The notes under the pieces were generated by a model, which worked only from the letters and a program-made list of their open reading frames with translations, was not told the DNA's origin and searched no databases. A program made the position numbers and the translations under genes. DNA of 64,000 nucleotides from Streptomyces sp. DSM 110735 (GTDB lineage: Bacteria; Actinomycetota; Actinomycetes; Streptomycetales; Streptomycetaceae), in assembly GCF_016482685.1 (NCBI RefSeq), contig NZ_JACYHF010000025.1, positions 21,361 through 85,360 on the forward strand, in the 5' to 3' direction. Positions 27,106 through 35,778 of the stretch are shown piece by piece. Each line of letters begins with the position of its first letter. Positions within the stretch are counted from its first letter, which is position 1.

Positions 27106-27556
27106 CCCTGCGGACTGCCCAGGATGAGCCGCCGGTGGGAGTCCTGCATTCCCTCGGGCAGTGAGTCCGTGCTGAACCACTGTGCCTCCAAGATCTCGAA
27201 GTTGTCGATCTTCAGGTTTCCCCCGGTGTGCAGCCCTTCGTACGCCACCTCGACCCGGAGTTTGTAGCCGCTGGTCACGCTCCCAGGCGACCGGGCTTCA
27301 CGTCCAATCCGGTCTCCTCCTTCACCTCCCGCACGATGGTGAGCGAGAACTCTTCACTCTTGATCGCGTAACCGGTGGGGAGCCCCCATGGCCTCTCCGG
27401 GGGCCACATGCGGTGCTTGAGGAGCAGCACTTGACCCGCGTCGTTCCGGACGACTCCCGTCACGCCGACCATGAATTTGGCGTGAGCGAACCACAGAATG
27501 CGCCATTGCAGAGGGCCACGGATGAGTCGCCAAAGCCGGGCAGCCACTCGTTTCAT
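27102..27556 (-). pseudogene. Nudix hydrolase with a frameshift
   Basis: ATG 27556 opens MKRVAARLWRLIRGPLQWRILWFAHAKFMVGVTGVVRND, and the Nudix box is readable (GLPTGYAIKSEEFSLTIVREVKEETGLD, close to Gx5Ex7REUxEExGU). The frame closes at 27275-27277 after KPGRLGA. One base back it continues SVTSGYKLRVEVAYEGLHTGG and ends ILGSPQG at 27102. Adding one G to the run at 27282-27284 (CCC on the plus strand) repairs it to 151 residues. It hydrolyses a nucleoside diphosphate derivative in intact relatives. The stop overlaps the next gene's GTG, so the two were coupled. Confidence 0.78.
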
Positions 27557-27688
27557 CGTTTGCCTTTCATCGGGCCTGCGTGACGTTTCGGGTACGCCCT
27601 CGCAGTGATTGCGCCGAGTCTTTCAGCCGGAGTCAGTCTTTGAAGCTCGACGCCGTGACCGGCCGTCAGGCGGAGCCGAACGGACCGG

Positions 27689-27916
27689 TCACAGGTACTC
27701 GCCCCGACTGCGCGCGTTCGCGCGAGCGGTCTTCGCCTGTAAGCGCTGTTCAGGGCTGGCCGGCTGGACTGCTGCCTCGGGGGCAGCGGTCCATGCCCTG
27801 CCGCCAGTGACCGGCCGCAGGGACCACTGACCGCACCACTCCCCGCGAAACTCGCCCACCTTTTCTCGACTGGTGTCGTACACAAGATCTCTGACTTGCG
27901 GCATGAAATCGCCCAT
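27689..27916 (-). CDS. Small conserved streptomycete protein in the island
   Basis: A 75-residue protein beginning MGDFMPQVRDLVYDTSREKVGEFRGEWCGQWSLRPVTGGRAW. The 'GDLVYD...VGE...WxLRPxxGGxxW' pattern is shared by many small actinomycete proteins of unknown function, often beside XRE regulators, as here. A strong GAAAGGAGG ribosome site precedes ATG 27916. It diverges from the XRE regulator gene across 121 bp. Confidence 0.7.
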   Translation of the reverse strand: MGDFMPQVRDLVYDTSREKVGEFRGEWCGQWSLRPVTGGRAWTAAPEAAVQPASPEQRLQAKTARANARSRGEYL

Positions 27917-28037
27917 CGAATGCCTCCTTTCGGTGCCGGGTTCTCTCTAAGAGAACCGCGGAACGGGAAATCCGGATACCGTCAACGACACTGGCAAACC
28001 CTGGCACTTGGCTTGGGCGCGGTAGGGAGGAGCGGGG

Positions 28038-29404
28038 ATGGGTGAAGATGAGAACCGTAGGAACCAAAAGCTCAGCGACATGTTCGATCGCCCAGGCATG
28101 AGCCGGGGATACTTAGCGCGTCAGGTTGGGAAAAGGCCCAGCTCTACGGCCTCCGGGGAGTGCAGCCCGACGCAGTCAACGTGCGACGCTGGCTGAAGGG
28201 TGGCCAACCGCGCGACCCGTTGCCAAAGATCATTGCTGACACGTTCTCGGATCACTTCAAGTACCGAGTGACGACGTACGACCTTGGCTTGGGAGACTCG
28301 CCCGACCTTGACCGGCCGCTGACCTACAGCTCATCGTTTCAAGAGACGGTCGAGTCAGTGACCGAGCTAGGGAGAGCGGACATGGACCGCAGGAATTTTC
28401 TCGCCACCACGCCGTTCCTGGCGGCGGCGAGCGTCGGGCCGTCGCGCGACTGGTTGTTGAACGTGCTCGACCGGGGCGAGCCCGAACCCGGCCCCCGCGT
28501 CCGGCTGGAGGACGTGACGAGCGTCCGGAACATGTTTGGGACGTTCCAGGAAATGGACGTGATGCAGGGGGGCGGCTCCGGCCGCCTGGTGCTCACGGAG
28601 TACATGAACCAGCACGTCTATCCACTTCTTCGGCGTACGCACTCGGACGCCGTCCGTAGTGCGTTGTGCAGCGCCGCCGCTGAACAGACGTACCTACTCG
28701 GATGGATGGCCTTCGACAACGGCGAACACGGCACCGAGCAGCGCTACTTGATTCAGGCGCTCCGCCTGGCGGAAGAGTCAGGGGACGTGGCGCTCGGAGC
28801 GCACGTTCTCGCAGGCATGGCGGATCAAGCGACGCTGCTCGGCAACCCTGTTGAGGGCCGCCGGTTGACGCAGGCCGGGCGGCAAGGGCTACGAGACACG
28901 CACTCGCCCGCCTGCCTCGCGGACCTTTGGGCACTGGAAGCCCGTGCGCTCGCCGCGCTTGGAGATGAACGGGGAACTGCGCGGGCCGTGCTGTATTCGG
29001 AAGCCGCGTTCGCCCGCGTGGTGCGCGAGGACGAGCCGGAGTGGGCGAAGTTCATCGACGGGGCGTATCTGCACGGCGAGCACGCCAATGCGTTCCGCGA
29101 TCTTCAGCAGCCTGAGCACAGCGCGGAGCACGCACGGCAGTCCATCGAGTACGCCCGTGCTCAGAACCGAGCGCGACGCGGAGCGATGTCCCACGCCGCC
29201 CTTGCCGTGTCTCACCTCCAGTGCGGGGATCTCGAAGCCGCACACGCGACGGGGGTCCGCACGCTCGAACTCGCAAGGCGCGTGAAGTCCTCACGAAGCG
29301 TCGAAGCGGTTCAGGACGTACAGCGCCGCATGATCCCGTTTGGTCGGCACGCCCTCGTCGCTGACTTCAACGAGCGCGCCCGGCAGCTCGTAGCCGCCGC
29401 GTAG
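28038..29404 (+). pseudogene. XRE-type regulator with TPR-like C-terminus, frameshifted
   Basis: ATG 28038 after GGGAGGAGCGGGG starts MGEDENRRNQKLSDMFDRPGMSRGYLARQVGK, the beginning of an XRE helix-turn-helix. The frame then ends 19 codons on, while AQLYGLRGVQPDAVNVRRWLKGGQPRDP continues one base back. Restoring one A in the AAAA run at 28131-28134 yields LARQVGKKAQLYGLRG and a 455-residue protein, the usual size. Further features are MDRRNFLATTPFLAAAS in mid-protein, typical of this streptomycete family, and TPR-like helices to the end. The downstream frame from about 28160 could still be translated without the HTH. Confidence 0.78.
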
Positions 29405-29436
29405 CAGAGGGGTGCGGCTGCCGCGCCGACAGCGAG

Positions 29437-29472
29437 AGCCCCGCCCGTTCCTTACCGGGGGCGTAGCGGGGT
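29437..29472 (+). terminator. Hairpin after the XRE gene
   Basis: AGCCCCGC (29437-29444) pairs with GCGGGGT (29466-29472) around a GC-rich loop, 33 bp after the stop. A similar AGAGCCCCGCCC start is found in the other island hairpin at 26024. Confidence 0.45.
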
Positions 29473-29491
29473 TCCTCCATGCATCCTTCGT

Positions 29492-29530
29492 ACGGCTGCC
29501 GATGCCCTGAGCGCGGACGGCCGCCCGTAG
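29492..29530 (+). repeat. Right 39-bp direct repeat of the island
   Basis: Same length as 25611-25649 with five mismatches, and it translates to TAADALSADGRP plus TAG. It is an orphan lysR 3' end with no upstream lysR sequence, which marks it as an attachment-site-like duplicate. Confidence 0.75.
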
Positions 29531-29532
29531 CC

Positions 29533-30726
29533 CTACCGCTCCGCCACCACCCGAAACCCGATCCCCGCCCCCCGCAGCCGCTCCGTCAGCGCATCCCCCA
29601 TCGCCGTCACCGTCGTGACCTGGCCGGAGACCGGGGGGTTGGGGTCGAAGGCCAGGGAGAGGGCTGCCTCCGCGAAGATCTTGGCCGTTTCGTCGTAGCC
29701 GGGGTCGCCGCCGGTGACCTCGGTGTAGACGCGGTGGCCGTCGCCCTCGCCGATGAAGCGGACGCGGAACCAACTGCGGGCACGGCGTTCGGGGCTGGGT
29801 CCTTCGCCGGGGCGGAGGCGGGCGGAGAGCCAGTGGCGGACGGGTGGGAGCTGGGCGGCGGTCGCGAGGGCGCCGACGGCGGCGATGCCGCCCGCCGCTA
29901 CGGGGAGGTGGCGTACGGCGGCGTAGTGGCGGTAGCGGAAGTCGGGGCCGTAGCGGTCGAGGGAGCGGGCGGAGCGGCGGACGATCTGGGGGTCGATGGT
30001 GGGCAGCGGGAGCGCCCAGGCGCCGATCTCCCCGGCGTAGCGCGGGGCGCCGATCGGGGCGGTCGCCCGGCGCCCGAGGAGGCGGGGCTCGTGGCGGGCG
30101 CGGTCGCGGGCGGCGGCCAGCATCCGTCCGCCGCGCGCGAACTGACCCAGCGCGGAGGTCAGGGTGCCGCCGGAGAAGGACGCGTCCACCGTCACGAACC
30201 CGTCCACGGTCAGCGGCACCCCCTCGGGCAACTGCCGGACCGTGAAGTACGCGCCCAGGTCGTGCGGCACCGAGTCGAAGCCGCACGCGTGCACCAGACG
30301 GGCGCCGGTCTCCCGCGCGCGGGCGTCGTGCCGTACGTACACCAGGTCCACGAACTCCGGCTCGCCGGTGAGGTCGAGGTAGTCGGTGCCGGTGTCCGCG
30401 CAGGCGGCGACCAGGTCCTCGCCGTAGGTGACGTACGGGCCGACGGTCGTCGCCACCACGCGCGCCTGTTCGGCGAGGGCGCGGAGGGTGGCCGGTTCGT
30501 GTACGTCCGCCTTCAGCACCCCGACGCCCTCGCCGCCCGGCAGCTCCGCGCGCAGTCGCTCCAGGCGCGCCTCGTCGCGGCCCGCCATCGCCCAGCGCAG
30601 TCCCTCAGGGGCGTGTGCGGCGAGATAGCGCGCGGTCAGGGTGCCGACGAAGCCGGTGGCTCCGAAGAGCACGATGTCGTAGGGACGGTCCGTCGTTTTC
30701 ACCCTGCTCATGACACCCCTGCTCAT
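29533..30726 (-). CDS. Saccharopine-dehydrogenase-like enoyl reductase
   Basis: A 397-residue NAD(P)-binding protein. YDIVLFGATGFVGTLTARYLA is the Rossmann glycine-rich loop, and VGPYVTYGEDLVAACADTGTDYLDLTGE is typical of the saccharopine dehydrogenase / trans-acting enoyl reductase family (mycobacterial Rv2449c/Rv2953-like). A hydrophobic stretch sits near residues 260-280. The substrate is probably a lipid intermediate. Two in-frame starts, 30726 and 30711, both have purine-rich sites because of a 15-bp duplication. I give the longer form. It is divergent from the racemase gene. Confidence 0.85.
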   Translation of the reverse strand: MSRGVMSRVKTTDRPYDIVLFGATGFVGTLTARYLAAHAPEGLRWAMAGRDEARLERLRAELPGGEGVGVLKADVHEPATLRALAEQARVVATTVGPYVTYGEDLVAACADTGTDYLDLTGEPEFVDLVYVRHDARARETGARLVHACGFDSVPHDLGAYFTVRQLPEGVPLTVDGFVTVDASFSGGTLTSALGQFARGGRMLAAARDRARHEPRLLGRRATAPIGAPRYAGEIGAWALPLPTIDPQIVRRSARSLDRYGPDFRYRHYAAVRHLPVAAGGIAAVGALATAAQLPPVRHWLSARLRPGEGPSPERRARSWFRVRFIGEGDGHRVYTEVTGGDPGYDETAKIFAEAALSLAFDPNPPVSGQVTTVTAMGDALTERLRGAGIGFRVVAER

Positions 30727-30731
30727 GACTT
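30702..30731. repeat. 15-bp tandem duplication of a start region
   Basis: CCCTGCTCATGACAC (30702-30716) and CCCTGCTCATGACTT (30717-30731) agree in 13 of 15 bases. On the minus strand each carries an ATG (30711 and 30726) in the same frame. Confidence 0.8.
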
Positions 30732-30970
30732 CCCTTGGTGGTACAGCCCGCGCCGCGCCGGTCGGCCGAGGCTAGCGTGAGTGGTGCGGACCACGACCGG
30801 CGGGCCGGAGGCGGTGGCGCGGGTGCCCGGGAATACCCGGAAGAAGCGGGCGAAGCCCGTCGGGCACTCGGCTAAGCGCTCGCTCGTTCAGGTCTTGTGC
30901 CCGGTGGAACGTCTTCCTAGCATCACCGGTGTTACATCGGTTGTGTCACACACGCTTGGGGGCTGACGGC

Positions 30971-32152
30971 ATGACGACGGCAACGACGCCGGGGCAGGGC
31001 CCGCTCACCGGTGTGCGCGTGGTGGAGCTGGCCGGCATCGGTCCGGGTCCCTTCGCCGCGATGCTCCTTGCCGACCTCGGCGCGGACGTGGTCCGGGTGG
31101 ACCGTCCGGGCGGTGCCGGACTCGGCGTCGACCCGGCGTACGACGTGACGAACCGCAACAAGCGCTCCGTCGTCCTCGATCTCAAGGACCCGGAAGGACC
31201 CGCGCGCGTGCTCGACCTCGCCGAGCGCGCCGACGTCCTGATCGAGGGCTACCGCCCGGGCGTCGCCGAGCGCCTCGGCGTCGGTCCCGCCGACTGCCAC
31301 GCCCGCAACCCCCGTCTGGTCTACGGCCGCATGACCGGCTGGGGGCAGGAAGGACCGCTCGCCCAGCGCGCGGGTCACGACGCGGCGTACATCGCCCTCA
31401 CCGGCACCCTCGGCATGATCGGCCGCCCCGGCGAGCCCCCCGCCCTGCCCGCCAACCTCCTCGGGGACTACGCGGGCGGCGCCCTCTACCTCGTCGTCGG
31501 CGTCCTCGCCGGCCTCCACCACGCCCGCGAGAGCGGCACCGGGCAGGTCGTGGACGCCGCGATCGTGGACGGCACCGCCCACCTCTCCGCCATGATCCAC
31601 GGCATGCTCGCGGCGGGCGCCTGGCAGGACCGCCGCGCCGCCAACCTGCTGGACGGCGGCTGCCCGTACTACGGCACGTACGAGACCGCCGACGGCGGGT
31701 ACATGGCGGTGGGCGCCCTGGAGGCGCGGTTCTACGGCGAGTTCCTGCGCCTGCTCGGCCTGGACGGGCTGGAGACCGCCCACCACGACCTCACCCGCTG
31801 GCCCGAGCTGCGCGAGCGGATCGCGGCGCGCTTCAAGTCCCGTACGCGTGAGGAGTGGACGGCGGTCTTCGCGGACTCCGACGCCTGCGTGGCCCCCGTG
31901 CTGTCCCTGACCGAAGCCCCGCACCACCCCCACCTCGCCGCGCGCGGCACCTTCACCGACCACGCGGGGCTCACCCAGCCCGCTCCCGCCCCTCGGTTCT
32001 CCGCCACCCCCACCACCGTCCGCACCGGCCCCGCCCTGCCGGGCACCGGCACATCGGAGGTCGCCCGGGAGTGGGGCATCCCCGCCCTGGACGACCGGCA
32101 CGACGACCAGCACGACGACCGCCACGACAGCCGCCTCGCAGGCGCCGACTGA
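30971..32152 (+). CDS. Alpha-methylacyl-CoA racemase-like family III CoA-transferase
   Basis: A 393-residue CaiB/BaiF-family protein. LTGVRVVELAGIGPGPFAAMLLADLGADVVRV and the pair GHDAAYIALTGTLGMIGR with NLLGDYAGG supply the His and Asp that racemise 2-methylacyl-CoA in characterised AMACR enzymes. It would convert (2R)- to (2S)-methyl-branched acyl-CoA so that beta-oxidation can proceed, relevant to the branched fatty acids of Streptomyces. The C-terminus ends in a His/Asp repeat (DDRHDDQHDDRHD). It precedes fadA by 55 bp in the same direction. Confidence 0.88.
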   Translation: MTTATTPGQGPLTGVRVVELAGIGPGPFAAMLLADLGADVVRVDRPGGAGLGVDPAYDVTNRNKRSVVLDLKDPEGPARVLDLAERADVLIEGYRPGVAERLGVGPADCHARNPRLVYGRMTGWGQEGPLAQRAGHDAAYIALTGTLGMIGRPGEPPALPANLLGDYAGGALYLVVGVLAGLHHARESGTGQVVDAAIVDGTAHLSAMIHGMLAAGAWQDRRAANLLDGGCPYYGTYETADGGYMAVGALEARFYGEFLRLLGLDGLETAHHDLTRWPELRERIAARFKSRTREEWTAVFADSDACVAPVLSLTEAPHHPHLAARGTFTDHAGLTQPAPAPRFSATPTTVRTGPALPGTGTSEVAREWGIPALDDRHDDQHDDRHDSRLAGAD

Positions 32153-32207
32153 CAGCGGCGACCCCCGCGACAGCCCCTCCCGGCCCACCCTCCCGAAAGG
32201 CACCCCA

Positions 32208-33422
32208 GTGAGCAGCGAAGCGTACGTGTACGACGCGATCCGCACCCCGCGCGGCCGCGGCAAGGCGAACGGCGCCCTGCACGGCACCAAGCCCATCGAC
32301 CTCGTCACCGGTCTCATCCGTGAACTGCAGGGCCGCAACCCGGACCTGGACCCGGCCGCCGTCGACGACATCGTGCTCGGCGTCGTCGGTCCCGTCGGCG
32401 ACCAGGGCTCGGACATCGCCCGGATCGCCGCCGTCGCCGCGGGACTCCCGGACACCGTGGCGGGCGTGCAGGAGAACCGCTTCTGTGCCTCGGGTCTGGA
32501 AGCCGTCAACATGGCCGCCGCCAAGATCCGTTCCGGCTGGGAGGACCTGGTCCTCGCGGGCGGCGTCGAGTCGATGTCCCGGGTGCCGATGGCCTCGGAC
32601 GGCGGCGCCTGGTTCAACGACCCGATGACCAACCTGGCCACCAACTTCGTGCCCCAGGGCATCGGCGCCGACCTCATCGCCACCATCGAGGGCTTCTCCC
32701 GCCGCGACGTGGACGAGTACGCGGCGCTGTCCCAGGAGCGCGCCGCCACCGCGATCAAGGAGGGCCGCTTCGAGCGCTCCCTCGTCCCGGTCAGGGACCG
32801 CGCGGGTCTGACCGTCCTCGACCACGACGAGCACCCGCGCCCCGGCACCACCGCCGACTCCCTCGCGAAGCTCAAGCCGTCCTTCGCGGACATCGGCGAA
32901 CTCGGCGGCTTCGACGCGGTCGCGCTGCAGAAGTACCACTGGGTCGAGAAGATCGACCACGTCCACCACGCGGGCAACTCCTCCGGCATCGTGGACGGCG
33001 CCTCCCTGGTCGCCATCGGCTCGCGCGAGGTGGGGGAGCGGTACGGTCTCACCCCGCGCGCCCGGATCGTCTCCGCCGCCGTCTCCGGCTCCGAGCCCAC
33101 CATCATGCTCACCGGTCCCGCCCCCGCGACCCGCAAGGCGCTCGCCAAGGCGGGGCTGACCATCGACGACATCGACCTGGTCGAGATCAACGAGGCGTTC
33201 GCCGCCGTCGTGCTCCGCTTCGTCAAGGACATGGGTCTGTCCCTGGACAAGGTCAACGTCAACGGCGGCGCCATCGCGCTCGGCCACCCCCTCGGCGCCA
33301 CCGGCGCGATGATCCTCGGCACCCTCGTGGACGAACTGGAGCGCCAGGACAAGCGCTACGGCCTGGTCACCCTGTGCGTGGGCGGCGGCATGGGCATCGC
33401 CACGATCATCGAGCGCATCTGA
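32208..33422 (+). CDS. fadA: Acetyl-CoA acyltransferase (thiolase) of beta-oxidation
   Basis: A 404-residue thiolase. The nucleophilic Cys 93 is in ENRFCASGLEA, NEAFA and GGAIALGHPLGATGA hold the catalytic Asn/His, and TLCVGGGMG holds the second Cys. It cleaves 3-ketoacyl-CoA to acetyl-CoA and a shortened acyl-CoA. GTG 32208 is the start. It sits between the racemase and the multifunctional FadB-like protein, forming a beta-oxidation operon. Confidence 0.93.
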   Translation: MSSEAYVYDAIRTPRGRGKANGALHGTKPIDLVTGLIRELQGRNPDLDPAAVDDIVLGVVGPVGDQGSDIARIAAVAAGLPDTVAGVQENRFCASGLEAVNMAAAKIRSGWEDLVLAGGVESMSRVPMASDGGAWFNDPMTNLATNFVPQGIGADLIATIEGFSRRDVDEYAALSQERAATAIKEGRFERSLVPVRDRAGLTVLDHDEHPRPGTTADSLAKLKPSFADIGELGGFDAVALQKYHWVEKIDHVHHAGNSSGIVDGASLVAIGSREVGERYGLTPRARIVSAAVSGSEPTIMLTGPAPATRKALAKAGLTIDDIDLVEINEAFAAVVLRFVKDMGLSLDKVNVNGGAIALGHPLGATGAMILGTLVDELERQDKRYGLVTLCVGGGMGIATIIERI

Positions 33423-33431
33423 ACTCCCGGC

Positions 33432-33476
33432 GGAATCAGCGGAATCAGCGCAATCAGCGGGATCTGCGGGATCTGC
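33432..33476. repeat. 9-bp tandem repeat between fadA and fadB
   Basis: Five units in a row: GGAATCAGC, GGAATCAGC, GCAATCAGC, GGGATCTGC, GGGATCTGC. They fill the 86-bp gap between the two genes, 33 bp before the fadB ATG. Confidence 0.85.
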
Positions 33477-33508
33477 GCCATCAAGAGACTTCTACGGAGA
33501 CGACTGTC

Positions 33509-35683
33509 ATGACCGAGAGCACCACCATCCGCTGGGAACAGGACGACACCGGTGTCGTCACCCTCGTCCTCGACGATCCCGGCCAGTCCGCGAACACCAT
33601 GAACCAGGCGTTCCGCGACTCCCTCGCCGCGATCACCGACCGCCTGGAGGCAGAGAAGGACTCGATCCGGGGTGTCGTCCTCACCTCCGCCAAGAAGACC
33701 TTCTTCGCGGGCGGCGACCTGCGCGACCTGATCCGGGTCACCCCCGAGACCGTGCAGGACCTCTACGACGGCGGCCTCGCCATCAAGCGGAACCTGCGCC
33801 GCATCGAGACCCTGGGCGTCCCGGTCGTCGCCGCGATCAACGGCGCGGCGCTCGGCGGCGGCTTCGAGATCGCCCTCGCCTGCCACCACCGCATCGCCCT
33901 GGACGCCCCCGGCTCCCGCATCGGCTGCCCCGAGGTCACCCTCGGTCTGCTGCCCGGCGGCGGTGGCGTGGTCCGTACGGTACGGCTGCTCGGCATCACC
34001 GACGCGCTGCTGAAGGTGCTGCTCCAGGGCACCCAGTACAACCCGCGCCGCGCGCTCGACAACGGCCTCGTGCACGAGGTGGCCGAGACGCCCGAGGAGC
34101 TGATCGCGAAGGCGCGCGCCTTCATCGACGCCAACCCGGAGTCCAGGCAGCCCTGGGACCAGCCCGGTTACCGCATCCCCGGCGGCACCCCGGCCAACCC
34201 CAAGTTCGCCGCCAACCTGCCCGCCTTCCCCGCGTCCCTGCGCAAGCAGACCAACGGCGCGCCCTACCCGGCGCCGCGCAACATCCTCGCCGCCGCCGTC
34301 GAGGGCGCCCAGGTCGACTTCGAGACCGCGCAGCTCATCGAGGCGCGCTACTTCGCGGAGCTGGCCGCCGGGCAGACCTCGAAGAACATGATCCAGGCGT
34401 TCTTCTTCGACCTCCAGGCCGTCAACTCCGGCGCCAACCGCCCGAAGGGCATCGAGCCGCGCCAGGTCCGCAAGGTCGCCGTGCTCGGCGCGGGCATGAT
34501 GGGCGCGGGCATCGCCTACTCGTGCGCGCGCGCCGGGATCGAGGTCGTCCTCAAGGACGTCGCCCTGGAGGCGGCTATCAAGGGCAAGGGCTACTCCGAG
34601 AAGCTGTGCGCCAAGGCCGTCGCCAAGGGCCGTACCAGCCAGGAGAAGGCGGACGCCCTGCTGGCGCGCATCACCCCGACCGCCGACGTGGCCGACCTCG
34701 CGGGCTGCGACGCGGTGATCGAGGCGGTCTTCGAGGACACCGCCCTCAAGCACAAGGTGTTCCAGGAGATCCAGTCCGTCGTCGAACCCGACGCGCTGCT
34801 GTGCTCCAACACCTCCACGCTCCCCATCACCGCGCTGGCCGAAGGCGTCGAGCGGCAGGGCGACTTCATCGGGCTGCACTTCTTCTCGCCGGTCGACAAG
34901 ATGCCGCTGGTCGAGATCATCAAGGGCGAGCGCACCGGCGACGAGACCCTCGCCCGCGCCTTCGATCTGGTCCGCCAGATCAACAAGACCCCGATCGTCG
35001 TCAACGACTCCCGCGGCTTCTTCACCTCCCGGGTGATCGGCCACTTCATCAACGAGGGCGTCGCCATGGTCGGCGAGGGCGTCGAACCCGCCTCGGTGGA
35101 GCAGGCGGCGGCCCAGGCGGGCTACCCCGCGAAGGTCCTCTCCCTCATGGACGAGCTGACCCTCACCCTCCCGCGCAAGATCCGCGCCGAGACCCGCCGC
35201 GCGGTGGAGGAGGCGGGCGGCACCTGGACCCCGCACCCCGCCGACGAGGTCGTGGACCGCCTGGTGGACGAGTTCCACCGCCCCGGCCGCAGCGGCGGAG
35301 CCGGTTTCTACGACTACGAGGACGGCAAGCGCGCGGGTCTCTGGCCGGGACTGCGCGAGCACTTCACCAAGCCGGGGTACGAGATCCCGTTCCGCGACAT
35401 GCAGGAGCGGATGCTGTTCTCCGAGGCACTGGACACCGTCCGCCTCCTGGAGGAGGGCGTCCTGACCTCCGTCGCCGACGCCAACATCGGCTCCATCCTC
35501 GGTATCGGCTTCCCCGGCTGGACCGGCGGAGTCCTGCAGTACATCAACGGCTACGAGGGCGGTCTGCCCGGCTTCGTGGCCCGGGCGCGGGAGCTGGCGG
35601 AGCGCTACGGCGACCGCTTCGACCCGCCCGCGCTGCTGGTGGAGAAGGCGGAGCGGGGGGAGACCTTCACGGACGGCCGCTGA
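33509..35683 (+). CDS. fadB: Multifunctional enoyl-CoA hydratase / 3-hydroxyacyl-CoA dehydrogenase
   Basis: A 724-residue fatty-oxidation alpha subunit. The N-terminal crotonase domain has FFAGGDLRDL (oxyanion hole) and GAALGGGFEIALACHHRI. The NAD-binding domain begins VAVLGAGMMGAGIAY at about residue 325, followed by GLHFFSPVDKMPLVEII, and the C-terminal 3HCDH region is duplicated. GGAG precedes ATG 33509. With fadA it would form the trifunctional complex for chain shortening of fatty acyl-CoA. Confidence 0.94.
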   Translation: MTESTTIRWEQDDTGVVTLVLDDPGQSANTMNQAFRDSLAAITDRLEAEKDSIRGVVLTSAKKTFFAGGDLRDLIRVTPETVQDLYDGGLAIKRNLRRIETLGVPVVAAINGAALGGGFEIALACHHRIALDAPGSRIGCPEVTLGLLPGGGGVVRTVRLLGITDALLKVLLQGTQYNPRRALDNGLVHEVAETPEELIAKARAFIDANPESRQPWDQPGYRIPGGTPANPKFAANLPAFPASLRKQTNGAPYPAPRNILAAAVEGAQVDFETAQLIEARYFAELAAGQTSKNMIQAFFFDLQAVNSGANRPKGIEPRQVRKVAVLGAGMMGAGIAYSCARAGIEVVLKDVALEAAIKGKGYSEKLCAKAVAKGRTSQEKADALLARITPTADVADLAGCDAVIEAVFEDTALKHKVFQEIQSVVEPDALLCSNTSTLPITALAEGVERQGDFIGLHFFSPVDKMPLVEIIKGERTGDETLARAFDLVRQINKTPIVVNDSRGFFTSRVIGHFINEGVAMVGEGVEPASVEQAAAQAGYPAKVLSLMDELTLTLPRKIRAETRRAVEEAGGTWTPHPADEVVDRLVDEFHRPGRSGGAGFYDYEDGKRAGLWPGLREHFTKPGYEIPFRDMQERMLFSEALDTVRLLEEGVLTSVADANIGSILGIGFPGWTGGVLQYINGYEGGLPGFVARARELAERYGDRFDPPALLVEKAERGETFTDGR

Positions 35684-35694
35684 CGACGCGTAGA

Positions 35695-35737
35695 CGGGGT
35701 GTGTCCCGGAGGCCCTTGGCCTCCGGGACACACCCCG
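35695..35737. terminator. Bidirectional terminator after fadB
   Basis: A perfect 20-bp stem (CGGGGTGTGTCCCGGAGGCC at 35695-35714, complement at 35718-35737) with a CTT loop lies between fadB and the convergent glxA-like gene. Confidence 0.88.
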
Positions 35738-35778
35738 CGTCGGTATCCGGCGCGGCGACGGTCCGAGGCGCCCTGGTT

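Larger units (their letters stand above)
25650..29530. mobile_element. 3.9-kb genomic island inserted at the 3' end of lysR
   Basis: The interval is visibly less GC-rich than its flanks and has codon use unlike the neighbours. It carries accessory genes (two hypotheticals, Nudix, a small DUF-like protein and an XRE/TPR regulator) and lies between direct repeats of the lysR 3' end. Joining flank to flank at the right repeat would restore a lysR stop two bases from the stop of the convergent enoyl-reductase gene. No integrase is encoded, so it is a remnant or was mobilised in trans. Confidence 0.6.

Noticed and set aside
27553..27885. A 110-codon minus-strand frame in the island
   Set aside because: It overlaps the better supported 75-residue gene in another frame and has no ribosome site or recognisable sequence.
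28422..28480. Tat signal peptide (RRNFLATTPFLAAAS) in the XRE gene
   Set aside because: The motif lies in mid-protein, after the HTH, and is typical of this cytoplasmic regulator family.
25650..29530. Integrative conjugative element or prophage
   Set aside because: No integrase, excisionase, replication, transfer or structural genes are visible in the 3.9 kb, so only a remnant or mobilisable island can be claimed.
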